The notes under the pieces were generated by a model. It was given only the letters and a program-made list of their open reading frames with translations, was not told where the DNA came from and did not search any database. 64,000 nucleotides of DNA from Trichuris trichiura (taxonomy: Eukaryota; Nematoda; Enoplea; Trichinellida; Trichuridae), in NCBI GenBank assembly GCA_037903355.1, contig JBAJFE010000015.1, forward strand, positions 744,001 to 808,000, read 5' to 3'. Shown piece after piece: positions 12,001-25,129 of this stretch (positions are counted from its first letter, which is position 1; every line of letters starts with the position of its first letter). A program made the translations under genes and the position numbers.

Positions 12001-15000
12001 TTTAGTCAGCTTTTGCTCCGTTAATGGCCTACTAATTCATTGTTCTTTTTAAGGGTTTGACGCGCGTTATTTTTTTCAGCTTCTGTATATTCACAGTGCC
12101 CCATAGGCGAATCGATGAGATCATTTATCCGTTTTAATGACTGAGCGAAGCTAGAAAAGCGCTGTTTGAACTCTAATGTTAGTATGCAACTCAGATAGCT
12201 CAGACGCTGTTCCATGAATATTTCGGACTAGTTGTCACCATTAGCAATAAGAAGCGAAATTCCGTTTGCTCGCTCAATAATTCAGCACATTGATATCTTT
12301 TCGTCCATTACCTGTAATTATGATGACCAAACAATATAAAACTTCTACTCTTCTTGTTTGAAGCCAGTGTTCTTACAAGCAAACACGCCCGTGACTCCTT
12401 GGCGTTTTTCCCGACGGAGTTGTATAGAATTTAAATTGATGTCACGCGAGCTCGTTGTTGCTTCGGAATAAGCGAGCTAGCAGCTGTTTTGTCCATTTTT
12501 CACTGCGATCGCATAAACGGCATCTCCGCCGGGACGTATTTAAACTTTTTCAAATAATTTTTGTTGTTCACGTTGGTCTCTCCCATTTGAGCCAACGTGC
12601 GGCGCCAGAATTACTCTTACCTTAATGGCGTCTATTCGGTGAGCACATAAAGGAAAAATTGCTTTTACGCGTAGGAGAAGTAGCATCATCAGACTTGTGT
12701 GCTTGCTGGAATGAATAGAAATAAAGCAAATTGACTATTCGGCGCTAAGGTTGACTTGATCCTTGGATCATCGTTAGAAAAGCGGGTGGATTTAAATATC
12801 ATTGAAACCGATTTTATAGAACAGTCATACAAGGACAGGAGAAAGGGTTGGTTAAACGGGACGAGAAGGAGCCCATTCTTTGTGGTAGATGGCGCCCACT
12901 TTGCTAGTCCATCAATGCTAACCCATTCAACTCGTCGTTCAAGCTAGTCTTACTGAGGCAGCTGTCTGCCTCTTTGAACGTACTTTTCCCTATCACGTGA
13001 TCGTGGTATTGAAACCGTGTGTTGAAAGCAGCTAAGTGATTGACAGTTTTCTTCGGCTGGCCCATCTGCTTGAAGAGTCGGCTCCTTCGCGCATACGCAA
13101 CGTTGTTTATAACCAGATTGCCTCTTCCACTCTTTGCTTCGAAGTGCTGCTGTTACTGGCGCAGCAATGCCTTTCTAAAAACTATGCGTTCGTTTGCTGT
13201 TGGGTGTTGTCTAGCACCGGCTCTGCGACGAACCGCTGCGCTTCACGTCGTTCCTAGGCGAAGGAGCGGATGTTGCCGCCTTCATTTGACGCCAGCGTAC
13301 GGGCGATTCTACGGACATACCAATAGATGGCGTCTTGCAGAATTTATCTAGTTGCCCAGTGTTGTTAGGTCACCCTCAACTAATCTTTTGACCACGTGAA
13401 TGAACTTGTCACGTTTTATTCCTATGCATAGCCTATCCCTGTGGTTTTATCTCAGTGCAATACCGCCAAGGAATATTTGCAAGGTTAGATGTTCTTTCGA
13501 AATTCCTTCAATGCTAGTCAATCTGTTTCATTTTGAGGAAGACGCACTGCTGGACTATTGTCTCTCTTTCCACGATTAGTGTTTGAAGTACTTTGTTACG
13601 CGGTGCCGCACGCGTAGGATGATCGGATAGTTTGCCCCTATTGCGTTTGAGCTTGCTGAACATTTTGCGCGATGTTTCCTGTCCGGTTGTTTCGATGATG
13701 CGCAGTTGTTTTCTTCAAGTTGCGTTCTTCTTTTTCCTGCAAGTGGGCGGCTTTTATTTGTTTAATGTCGGCTGGATGACAACGAACTGCCGAAAGTTTT
13801 CCGTTAATCTGTCCGATTAGGAAAACGGTCCATCTCGTCGACTTAGCCGCGTCTGTCTGAAAGTCAGATGTAATTTTTCGAACCAGCTTTGACTTTTCTT
13901 TTTCTTTTCAGGTGACATTCAGCCCTCGGCGAACTTGAACGCCCAGAAGCCGTTTTCCTGCTCAACTAACGATATGGCTAATGACTATTATGGCACCACA
14001 AGCACAACAGTAAACCACAACTTTTTCAGCCCCTATCTAAGGGGACCAACATTCAAGGCAACGGCGAGTGCTGGTCAGCCAGGTAAGTCTATTGACGTCA
14101 TTGTTTTTGCTGTTTTCCTATGTTTTCGAAAGGCTTTTGCCCTTCCAGTCAACAGTTTGAAATGTTGCAGCCGTTTGGTCGCCTAAAACACGAGCTCCAT
14201 CTGATGGCAACGAATTAAGCAGCTGGAGAACGTTGACTCACGCAAAACCATATGCGCCTTTGGCTCAGGGTGAACATCGCACTTAGAATGAACGTTGCAA
14301 CGTACAATCGCTTTGCTCTTTAGCGGAATGCGGTATCAACCCAAGTCAGACGACCGGTGTTTCCACCGCTGATCCGCTCGCAAGTAAGCTCGAGCGAACT
14401 ATACCCCGTCCATTTCCATGGGTAAGCTTGGAAGTGCGAAGCTCAGTTGAAAAACTTGAAATGATGCATTGGTAGGAACTTCCAAGTGACCCATCCGCAG
14501 CGAAGAACGGAAGTACTACTCGTCCGGTGCTTGAAGGGGCTCCCCCTCCTCCTCCTCCTCCACCTCCTCCGTCTGTGAGCCAAAAGTCTACATCATCGAC
14601 TGGGAGTGGAGATGCGTTCAGATACGCAGCTCTGGCCAATCAGCTTGACGCAGAAGGTCGCTCAACAGTTGTGATACCAGAAACGGAATCGGTAGCTAGT
14701 CTCAGAAGCAAAATCCAATCGCAGTTGACCATGGCCAGACCCAAACATGGCTTTGCACAAGCGCAGGTGGAAATGAGGGATGAACAAAGCAAAATTGCTC
14801 CAACAGCACAACAAATAGGCTCAATCAAGGACAGGGCAAAGGAGTTGGAATTGATGCGTTCAACTACGCTTGGTCGTCCAAAGGAGGAGGAACCGCCGGT
14901 TCACCTCCATACGGAAGAGCGTCTTTTCGATAAATTGCGTTCTCCTACTCCGCAGACGCTTAGCCATGAAGCTATGTCGCTGATGTCAAACGAGTCGCCT

Positions 15001-18000
15001 TCCCGAAGAACCCCAACATTATCTGAGCTCAAATCACCCTCACCACCGACCATTCCTCCAACTCCAGTGGACCTGCTGTCGCCGACGAGCAGAAGCGATT
15101 TCTCTTCAGGCTATAGTAAGTGCTTAAGGATTCTTAAGCCTTTGGCATGTGTTGCGCTGTTAGGCAACTACGCTGGCATCAGCAGATTTCCCAGCGACAA
15201 TTGGGCATCCAGGACGCTGAATAGGGCTCCTGCCAGGCCGACCTTCCAGACGAACACTATTCAAAGGAGCACGCTGAAACAGGAAGTATACCATTTAAAT
15301 GTTAACGCAGCTTGAGCGCGTTTAACCTTGGCACTTCGATCCAGCGACGGCCTTCCAAGGACTACCAGCACCAGTGGTACAAAATGATGTTCAAAAAACT
15401 GCATCAAATCGATAAGAACGAAGGTTAGTCCGTTTGGTTAATTTCCTTTATCGATTCATCACTGCGATGTTCTAAAAATAATCGCTGACCAGACTATTCA
15501 AATAGTAGAAGAGTCAGTCTTACAAGATATCCATTCATTGATTATTGGGAGGCTAAAACGTGTGGGCTTACTACAGTTGGGCAACGCTGCGCCCAAGCTC
15601 ATTATGAAGTTGCGGCATTTATCCCAGGGTTAAATTGATCAGCCTGACGTAATAAGTATACGAAAGATAGACCACTCGCGCATGTCGTTATTTGATATAG
15701 ATGAGCGATCACAACATGAATCGTAGCTCCAAAAATGGCTAGCGGAAACTAGATCGCTGCATTGACCGCTTGCAAGCAGTTTTGGGCACTAGAGATGACC
15801 AATGGTAAATGACGTCTTGACTTTTTGCTCCATACTTCGTGGATTGGCCAATGAGGTCGGGAAGCGCATGCTAGCATAAGCTGGGCTTAAGTGGATGGCC
15901 ATGAAACGCTTGGACCGCTAACGGAACAGCCGTTCGTTCACGTGGCGTTTGGCACATGGCTTGCTGAAACGGAGCACAATTTCAAAACATTTTCAGTACT
16001 TTGAGCGTAACGCTTTTTCGAGCGCACAGTCGTCGCCGGTGCGACGCTATTTGTTTCGGTTTTTTTCTCTCTCTCTCTCTCTCTTTCTGTCTCTGTCTCG
16101 CTGGTCCATTCCTCGGAACATAGGTTCAAGTTGCCCATGCCAGACGATGCTTACGTGTCCGATTCGGATGCTTCTCAGCTTACGGCCGATATGCTGTCAG
16201 CTCTTGGACGGCTTGTCCATCAGATTAAAGGTGAGCAGTATGAAATCCGTGCCAAGGGTACGTTTTTATATTTATGCTTCAATCAAACTATTAAGTTCTT
16301 CTTCGGAGTCTTTTTTCCATCTTGTTATTCCAATCGATGCCCATTATTTTTGACGCGGTGTCAACAAAGGAACACTGCTAAAAACGAACGACGTCGAAGC
16401 GTGCGAAAATTCAAAATCTTTTCCGTCTTTTATATTATTTGCATACGATGGCAAAAAGGGAAAGTCTTGCAGGCGGTCCATGCAAGTTTTCGCTAATGAC
16501 GATTGAACCAATCGATCTTTTGGTGGATGAGAATGGAAATAGACTGTCAGCCTCGTTATTCTTGTCCCTGTCGTCAGTGAGAAACGCCGTACGCAACCGG
16601 GTAATGTTGTCGCCTGCAGCGTTACGTAACATGGTCGGTAGAGATCAGTTGGAGTTGAGAAAAAGCGCCTCATCGCTTTTTGTCGTGTTAAATGTAGATA
16701 ATATTTTTGCCCGTTAGTGGGAAACGGAAGATAAGCATTGAGCAACATTGCTCTTTTCGCGCGAGCATTTATAGGTCACCAGAATAGATCCATTAATCTT
16801 TCTTTCCTTTAGTTATTACGTCGCTGCACATTCCATATTTCTCTGTACTAATCGTCCATGAGAAAAATAGAGTTACATTTCGTTGCGTCTTAAAAAAGTT
16901 GCTTTCCTCGTTCAAGATGAGTGGTACTTCAGTGGGGGCCGCGTTTTGTGTAAATAAAAAATTCAGTTTCAGTAGTAATGATTGCTTTGCACTCCGACCA
17001 AGAAAGGGCGTTTAGCAGATCGACGGGAGCAGTCTATTTGTCAATGGAATCGATTAGCCCCTTATCCAATAGCGCACGTGAGATGCCCTTATTATGTTGC
17101 GTGATCGTTTAGCCCGTGGCTGCGCTGTTGAGTTTAAAGTTTGGTTTAATGCTGCATCGAAGTTCTCCTTACAGTTCGCTGAACTGCTGGTGCAACCTTT
17201 AAGTTCAAAATTCACGAAGCAAAGCGCACAGCCCAACGTGTTTAGACTCTGTTCTTACGATTACCAACGATTGCGTGAAGAGAAACAGCCTTCACCTGTT
17301 TTAGCGGTGATTATTCATCCGATGACTTGCCCGTAGTGTATAGAAATATTTTTGACAAGTGCGACGATAGAAATTTCGATTTTCTGCGCAGCAGCGCGGA
17401 AATGATCTGAACGGTCAGTTGTCTAGTTACGTTTAGGTAGGGAAGTTGAACGAGGGCGCCGAGTCAAATATCGCTTCAGTTAAAGCTGCTGCTGAGGGAC
17501 AGTTCGAGCGCCAACCAATGCTACTTTTGGGCGATTGAAATTGCCTTCGGAATGCCTGTATACCTTTCGAGCATGAAAGGATCATTAATACATGCGCATT
17601 GCAGTTAGTTTGTCTCTGCCGGTGAAAAGCGCCTACGCTGTGCATAGTGTTCGTACTACGGGTGGGTCTTCATTGTTACGAATTCCATAGCGTTCTAATG
17701 AAAAGCATGAGCAACATGTTTGCTTAAAGAACGTGCACCGTTGATTCACTGTTATCATTCAAGATTTGAATGCGCAGCACTAATGTGGTTTACATGAAAA
17801 TTTTCAAGAAACGAACAGCCGCTTCTTCAGCTGCTTAAACCATTAGCTCGCTGGTATCCACTTTTGTGAGTTGCAATACGTATAAGCGGCAGTAAGCCAG
17901 TTCTCAGCTGTTGAATCACCTGACAATCATATTAATACGATTTGATAATCGCTTTGAAGAAGCCGACTAGCAACGTCAACGGTTAAGCTTAGTAGAGTCT

Positions 18001-21000
18001 ATCTGCTTGAGGAAGATGATGTTAAGTTAAAATATTATCTGGTTAAGCAAAAGCTTTTCGCAGAAGATGTCAAGATATTTACCGATGAAAATTGTTTGCG
18101 TTTGCAGACAGTGCGGTGATGCACTACCGTGTTCGCGACCATTTGGGCGAGAAACCCGTTCGCGACAGAAGTCCAGCACAGAAATCTCAGCAAGCGTATT
18201 CGTCTGAGCGCAGCAGACAGTTTCTGTCTCCAGAACCTGTTCCACCGGATACTAGTGCGTTTTGGAACATTGCCAAGCCACGTGCATTCCTACAAACTTG
18301 CAGCAGTGACGTACCGATACAATCGGTCCAAATCGGTTGGCAGGTCGAGCAGCCCTACTTCTTCCGCAGCTGTTTTTTCCTTGCCAACGGACGAGAAGCA
18401 TGCAAGTCACGCCGCTGTAGGCTTTCGTCATCAGCCACGACGTATTGAAGACTACACTCCGGGACACAGTTCCATTACTGAGGGGGTCGCATCCGCGAAG
18501 GTATCATGCCTATGCCGGAAAGTTTTATTGTACGTTTGGTAGCAAAATGGGCGCGCATATTTCAGGAGGTGCCTGGCAGTGCTGCTGCAAAGCAGAGCAG
18601 CATACAAGCGATGTTGGATAACAGCCAAGGTTTGATACAGCGAATATTGGGCGATCTGAGTCGTGAAGTTGAGCAGCACAAGGCAAACTTAGAAAACTAC
18701 TCAGACATTGGTGAGTGCTTGATAAGAGTGATCATCATGCGGCGGAAAGCAGTTCGTTTTGTATGCTTGGATTTGACGGTCTATTCACTAACTGACGTTT
18801 AGCGTACGATCATGTCTTGCATTGCTAACAGCATTCCGCTAACGATTTATCGTTTTGCATGCTAAACGTATTTGTAGACTTTTGGCTGGCGGGCAGCAAG
18901 ACGTCCGATAAAAGTTACAACAAAGTCGACGCTGCTACGCAGTCATTGCGCCCATCCGAATCGAAGTCCTCTAGGTTCGATCGCGTCAGTGTTTTGGCTA
19001 CACCACCCAGAATTCGAGGTAATCCTAAGCGTGGCAGAATCTATAGCTGGTCACATCCAGTTCGCTATCGGGATCCCGGGTCCAAGTTGTACGCGTTGGA
19101 GCGTTCGAAAACAATGAGCTTCCACTTACCTCCGTTTCGCCTCCAAAGCGAATCAGGTACACGGGATAAACGGCTGCTGCAGTGCATCACTGAAGCGTGG
19201 GAAAAACAAGCCACTGGAATGACGCGCGTTAAAGAATGCGCAGATAAAGCAGTTCAAAGTGACAGGTCCACTTCCGTGTTGCCGCGGAGTCGTCGTAATT
19301 CAACGATTGAAAAAGAAGCGGCTTACGACAAGCTCTTCGAAGAGTTGGCTAAAGCTGTTGAAGATATTGAACGTATGTCCGTTGCTGAGATAAGCTCAAC
19401 TACGACGAAATCAATTGACAATCTTCGTCGAAGGTCGCGAAGTCTTGAAGATACAAATGTTAGCGAAGGTCGATCCTGCTGGTCCTTGCAGGCTGGATCG
19501 GCAGCTATCAAACCTGCACGACATTCCATTTCTTCTTGCGCAGTGCCCTTTTGTCCCATTTGCTCCGGTCAAAACGGCCGCCCTGACTCGTCATGCACTT
19601 CTTTCGGATCTGACTCCTTTTACTTTGGTGCTAATGTTGACAGCGCCTCAGACGTCTCGTGTTCTGTCGATACTAATACGGAATGTATTACTTACCGCCC
19701 CACCTTGAGCGTCTGCGATACTGGTATGCAGCAAGTGCATTTAAACGTTTGTACCTTTTGCACGCTAGGTGGTTCGTAAGCTTCTACTACGAGCTGTTCT
19801 ATCTGCAACTGACGTCATTGATTGCTCTGCTTTACAGGAAGTAGCACAATGCAAAGGCAGAAGCAACAAGTGCCCAGGTGCAAGTCCGCTCTTGATCATC
19901 CACGCAGTTTCAATGTGAGCACGTCGGGAAATTACGTGACTGAACCTCCACAAGTCTTCCATTTTTCGAGTATTTGTAACGGCAATTTGCTCGTTTAGGC
20001 AAGGAAAAGCGAGCAGCCCGGAATAACGGACTTTGACCGCAGGTTAGATATGGGGCAGAGAAAAATGGATAAGTGCGTAGCCAACTGATAACTGTAAACA
20101 AGATAGCGACGTACTTTTTAAGCGTTAGCAACTATGGTAGACCTGTATTGGCCAGAGTTCTGTACAGTTTCGTCTCTCAAAATCCTCGGTAAGTTTTTCA
20201 AACGTGTCGACGCGTTCTTTTTCGCATTGTGACATTTGCAGCGAATTGGATCTGTATCCGGACAACACTGTGACGATAAGACGTCAGATCGACGCCAATT
20301 GGTGTGAAGGGGAAGTTGGCGGCCGCGTTGGCATCTTCCCTACGAATTATGTTGAGGTAAGCTAAATGGGTGGCGCAGTTAATGTTGTACTAAAAAAAAT
20401 AGTAGTATTGCCGAAGGGTGCAGAAATGATAAACGTCGTTGCGGTCTGTTAAGAGTTTGGCACAAGGGCATTTCAGCTTGTAATCACGCCACTGCAACAA
20501 ACATCAGCTTTTTGTATTTGGCCCATTTATCCTTCTGTACGAGGTGCAGCGGAAGCTACTTGTACGCAAACTTGAATTTTGCTTTGTAGACCACACACGT
20601 CTTCTTCTCCCCCAATTTTATCATTTCGTTTGCGGAAGTCTCTTCAAAATGAATCTCAAAAATTCCGTTTATTTTTTGATAATTTTATGCTACACTAAAA
20701 CGGTTTCATCTTAACATCAGACAGGAAAACTTACGTGCCCATTAAAGAACATCCTGCAATTAAACTTTGCCATAATACAGCGAAGCCAGAGGTGGTTACT
20801 TGCCTTTTTCAGCCTTTCACGGAAAAGTCAGTCAGCGGTGTGCGAGACGCAGCGAGTGCAAGAAGGGGAAGAAGTATGGCTAAAGTTTTGTACGATTTTG
20901 TCGCTCGTCGTCCTCGCGAACTAACTATCAAGCAGGTCTGCTCTTGCACTAGTTATCGTGGTCACAAGATTTGCTACAATTGTGTCGCAGGGTGAATTTG

Positions 21001-21769
21001 TTCATCTCATAAGAGAGGTGGACAAAAACTGGTCACTGGGCTGCAATGAGCATGGTCAAGAGGGCATGTTTCCTTCTCACTACGTCAAGCCCTGTGATGG
21101 AATACCTGACAGGAAGCCGACGGAGTCACTGACATTGCGGAAGGGCTACCAGACGCATTCTGGTCCTTCTAGGTTCGCCTCAGCGTTCGATGGCCATTCG
21201 ACGTTCGGTTCCAGGTATGGCTTGCTGTGAAGGATGAGAAGCCATCAAAACTTGTTCCGCTTCAGGCCAACAGATCGAGTTTCCAAGCTGATGATAGATG
21301 GTGTATCCTATGACGGCGGTGTCAAGGCTGACTCATTGGACGCCATTTTGAATGAGGTTTAAAATCTGTTCCATAATCAAAGTCGAATCGTTAGCTTATT
21401 TGCTCAATTCAGATGAAGTTGTATTCTTCATCGCTGTTGGACTCCAAGTCTTCCAAAACCCAGCATACGCAGCCACCTTCAACAGGGATAAATGCTAATC
21501 ATAGCGCGATGTACGCTTCAAAAATTGACACGTAAGCTTTCCGTAGATTTGTGACGCCCCTTTCACAGACAGTGAGCATACAATCGGTCGATTGAATTAG
21601 ATATGAAGCTGTGTACGACTATATGCCGGAAAATCCGGACGAATTAGAGCTGAAACGCGGCGATATAGTTTACGTAGTGGAAGGCTACGATGATGGATGG
21701 TTCATTGGCACCTCTCTGCGAACCGGACGATTCGGCACGTTCCCAGGCAACTACGTCAAGCGCCTGTAA
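6043..21769 (+). CDS. SORBS-family (sorbin/vinexin/ponsin) adaptor with three SH3 domains
   Basis: Cytoskeletal adaptor; relatives link actin, vinculin and adhesion sites in muscle and epithelium. Exons: 6043-6091 (tentative), 6502-6888, 7271-7351, 7982-8233, 13912-14082, 14171-14269, 14324-14421, 14476-15115, 15164-15285, 15345-15423, 15777-15804 (tentative microexon), 16124-16230, 18108-18254, 18304-18500, 18566-18710, 18878-19768, 19838-19914, 19999-20042, 20129-20188, 20242-20356, 20813-20935, 20991-21214, 21266-21356, 21413-21531, 21601-21769. They sum to 4515 nt (1504 aa) with every junction in phase. Visible landmarks are a ten-proline run near residue 405, the family motif [10 protein letters not shown] near 645, [11 protein letters not shown] near 805 (compare FEYEPGKSSI in vertebrate paralogs), and SH3 domains at about 1210-1262 (ends [10 protein letters not shown]), 1284-1336 (MFPSHYVKP) and 1449-1504 ([11 protein letters not shown], the last residues). 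The SH3 region and the family call are secure. The two 5' exons, the frame of exon 7271-7351 and the donor at 19769 (gtggtt) are less so. An alternative start is ATG 6295, whose exon would run to 6434 and also joins 6502 in phase. Confidence 0.93.
8234..13911 (+). other. 5.7-kb SORBS intron
   Basis: The longest intron in the window, with donor gttagt and acceptor tttcttttcag. It separates the N-terminal exons from the SORBS core exons and could house an internal promoter for shorter isoforms (inference). No repeat family was recognised. A minus-strand open frame inside it is listed separately. Confidence 0.7.
9691..9990 (-). CDS. unrecognised 99-codon open frame inside a SORBS intron
   Basis: The frame begins at an ATG ([11 protein letters not shown]) and can be extended about 27 codons upstream without ATG before stop codons. 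It is Lys/Leu-rich and protein-like in composition, with no signal peptide, membrane segment or recognised motif. It lies antisense within the 5.7-kb intron. It may be a nested gene, one exon of one, or chance. Confidence 0.2.
   Translation of the reverse strand: MSIRKENPYRDAKDIWKWDKALHGHLTKGFYSSADRLAIKYKLFTLILPKYKTLLTLKHRTLEGELAGFKFLFSSLLKRESIENAVSDETIHDIAHYRC
16067..16084 (+). repeat. CT microsatellite in a SORBS intron
   Basis: About nine CT units lie some 40 bp before the acceptor at 16123 and form most of that intron's pyrimidine tract. Length changes here could affect splicing of the following exon. Confidence 0.8.
16231..18107 (+). other. 1.9-kb SORBS intron
   Basis: The intron joins exons ending CAGATTAAAG and starting ACAGTGCGG (both phase 1). 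Nothing else is recognised within it. Confidence 0.7.
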
Positions 21770-22126
21770 GCTCGACTATGCAATTGTTGAACAACTGAAA
21801 ATGGCACCGTCTGAGCAAGCATTGTCGAGTCGTCATCGCTGCAGCGTCTGTTGGGCGTTGCATTGGGACCTTGGATCGGATATAACGCGTAGTGCGACGT
21901 ATAAGAAGTAAATGCGCATTTCCTTTTGCAATTATTGCGGTTGCTGCGTCTCCATGAACAGCCATGTTGAACAGGCATGGATGCTGTTTGGAGAAAGTTG
22001 GCGGCCAAATTCGTGCTTACGCTTTCTGTCCTTGCACAAGTGTCTCTCTCAGGCGGCTCGAACCTTGTTACTAAGGCGCAAAATAGTGTATTACATCTTT
22101 TTGTATTTATGCTTGTAAGTTAAAGC

Positions 22127-22132
22127 AATAAA
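22127..22132 (+). other. polyadenylation signal of the SORBS gene
   Basis: AATAAA lies 358 nt after the SORBS stop codon and is the first canonical hexamer downstream. This implies a 3' UTR of about 370-380 nt. Inferred from position only. Confidence 0.5.
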
Positions 22133-24675
22133 TGCAGAAAGAGTTTGAAAACTATCAGCTTTGTCTGGACTGTCTATCAACTGTCTGGATAAGTTTAATT
22201 TAAATGTTTTGAATACCGATAGATTCCTTTAGCGCTAAGCAGTTACCTATGGTAGGTTGTCCAATGTAGGTTGCAGTTGTCTGCCCATTATTATCATTTC
22301 TAGGAAGAAGAAATGTTCTGTATGGTAGGGCAATCGTTTAGCTTCCTGAGTACTCGCAGTTCTTTCGTTAGCAATAGCCTTCTACTGCTGACGAAAGACG
22401 GCGATTTCGGAAGCGGGCTTTTTCAAATTTTTTCACTTTAACGATTGGCCGCAAAAACAGCTCTCAGTGCATCAGGCATTTCCCAAAACTAAAAATTATG
22501 TTTAAATGCATTGACATCAGTATTTTAAGTTCACCTAATGCAGCAGTGCTGATGTCTCATATTGGTTGTTAGCCTGCAATTGTGGTTTGCTTTTTGCATT
22601 TGCTAACTGCAGTACCTTTATAGTTCGTTTCGTATTGTTTGCATGTTAACAGTCAATTCTAGAACGTTTGTAATACAACTGCAGTGTGTATAGCTTGCAA
22701 GATACTGCACGACACTGTTTCCAAAATTATATATGTTTTGTTGATGATTCCTTTGATTAGGTGGGTCTATCTATACGTTGTGTGTTTACTCTTTCTATGT
22801 TCTAGAACAAAAACGGTGTATGTTTTGGAGCATGCGGTTTCTGAAATCAGATTGTTTGCGTAGCTTCCCTCTTTCGTACAGGTAAGTCCGTCAGAGCTTT
22901 GAAATTCTTTTCCATTGCTAACTTGTGCTTTGGTTATTTAAAAGTGAGATTGATAAGAAATGGCGCACGTTCTTTCAATTCCTAATCTATCAGGTGTTTG
23001 AAGCACGGCAATTGTAACTGCTGTTATGCTATTGTTCGACTTGCTAACGTATGATTGATGTATAGGATTTTCTAAATTAATTTTATGCTCCAAGCCTTGT
23101 TTCCTGTTAGCTCTGGTTGCCAATGCTTTAACAACTCTGACAAGCTTGCATTCCAACCTTATTTATGCATGAAAGTTTGTTGCTACGTACGTCTATTGTT
23201 GTTTGCCTATTTCCGTAAGACTTTGCGGGCGTCCCTAAACGGTATTGCATATTTATTCAATCCTCAGCCATTTAATTGAAGTGTTTTGCCTTATCAAAGT
23301 GATTTACCAAAACGCAAACTGAAAAATTTTCACGAAGCCGTGGCCCACTTGCTATTGCAACTGATCGTCATCTTAAGCCGTCCTTTCGTGAGAGTCAATG
23401 AAAGCTGTTTCGAGTTGAAACTCGAATGTTGACGGAGACAACTGAATAGGTGTAACACGATTGCTCAACCTTTAATGAAACTACGTTAGCTTGTCTTCAT
23501 TGTAAGAATCAACAGGTAACATAATCTAAATGAATGGGTCTTTAGCTATATTGGTGGTATGAATTTTCCTGGAAGCAGCAGTGAAGTTTGAAAATCACTA
23601 CATAAGACAAAAAGCGCGTGAAAACATTACTGAAGAAAGTTTCAATAGCTTCAGCCGGAAATAAAACGGAAAATGCAATTGGTTGCGTTCAATTAAAATA
23701 TAGTAGAAAACGAGATGTATGCTAAAATCTCATCGAATCACGCGGACTGTTAACGTTATTGTGCTCTTATGTCGACAAGGCTGTACAGGTCATGTGAAAT
23801 CACTATTTATCCATCAGTGCATTATAAAGTGTAAGTCTACGTCGGCAATTTGAGACGTAGGGTTCTGTCGTCAAGATACTACGTTCCTTAGGTACACAAT
23901 AGAAGGTTAGTTATCCGAACTATTATAATTGTTTCAACGGTAGTTCGGATAGGCAGAAATTCGGATGTAGAGTAGTTAGCTCTCTGTGTCAGTTTTCTCT
24001 TCATGTTTCGACTTCATTACCAACTCTATGTCATACGTAAATCAACGGCAGACTGGCTTAATGTATTAAAATAGGAGCATTAGTAAAAGCTTCTGAAACT
24101 TTTGATTCATTGAATTGCCGCTGTCTATTTAGTGCATTATCAGATTGACTGACTGTATTAAAGGACTAATTATTTGTCTGTTGCTGTATCACACATTTTT
24201 CATTAATCTCGTATGTTACATTCGTGTTGTGTACGTTTTTCGATCTAAGCCTTGTGGTACTCCCAATTCCCCCATTCCTTAATAGTCACCGCTTAACAAG
24301 CTTTAAAGTATACGAACAGCATGCACCGCGTGATTGCCTACTGAAGAGCAGGTGATCTCACATGAGTTTATGCCATGTAAGGATTTATCTATACCAGAAA
24401 GTAACTATTTGAAAAGTTTGTTATAAAGCAGGCTGTTTTGCGTTCTTTTGCAATATTCTTCTTGAGTTGAGTATCTTTTGGCTTTTCTGCCGTAGCGAGT
24501 TCTGAGCGATGAAAAGTGCATACTGCTTCTTACGTTTTCATCTTGTTGGTCAAGGGCTCCTTCCGTTCCCTTTTGCACGTTTAACAGTGATTGTGCGAAT
24601 TTCTCATCGTTCGACATTTGAAGCCTTAGACTTTCGTTGCCGCGAGCTAGCTATCTGTTGTATGTGCATTCGATA
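22133..24675. other. gene-poor intergenic region
   Basis: AT-rich with short frames only. A small hairpin (tatccgaacta/tagttcggata) lies near 23917-23951. No gene supported. Confidence 0.6.
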
Positions 24676-25129
24676 ATGAAACAGTTTTCGAAGTTTCGCA
24701 TAGTTGTAGTGATACTGATATTGCTGAGTGTTTCAGGCAGCATTCTGTTGACAAAAGTTTTCCACTTGGTAATTTTGCCCATCTTGGACAATTCAATACT
24801 ACATGAATCAAATTGCCAAATTTCTACCGTACTTCAACATTAAGAAGTAGTAAGGCTGCTGAAAAACAGTTTGCGGCAAAACTAGAAAAGTGGAAATCAA
24901 AGGTCAGCACGTTGATTTAACTAGCTATTTGGGAATAAGGTTTAGTTGCTTATTCTTCACGTTACTGCCTATCTTCCATCTACCGTAATCCGTTTGAACC
25001 ATTGATAATTGTCAATACCTTTTGTTAAAAGAACAAATAGCCATCGAATGGGACTTACCATTAGTAAAGGACAAATTGGTTTTGCGAGAGCTGCTAACAG
25101 AAGCGCAGGCAAGGGCCACTGTTCGCTGA
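24676..25129 (+). CDS. candidate small single-pass membrane protein, exon structure unresolved
   Basis: Three coding-like pieces lie in order. The first is an ATG frame with a hydrophobic segment (RIVVVILILLSVSGSILL). The second, from about 24845, is SSKAAEKQFAAKLEKWKSK before a gtcagc donor. The third, ending at the TGA 25127-25129, reads WDLPLVKDKLVLRELLTEAQ. Their composition suggests a small anchored protein with a charged coiled tail. The junction phases do not fit simply, so either my boundaries are wrong or the gene has decayed. No family recognised. Confidence 0.3.

Noticed and set aside
14346..14639. Minus-strand frame with a poly-glycine run
   Set aside because: Antisense of the poly-proline coding stretch of the SORBS exon.
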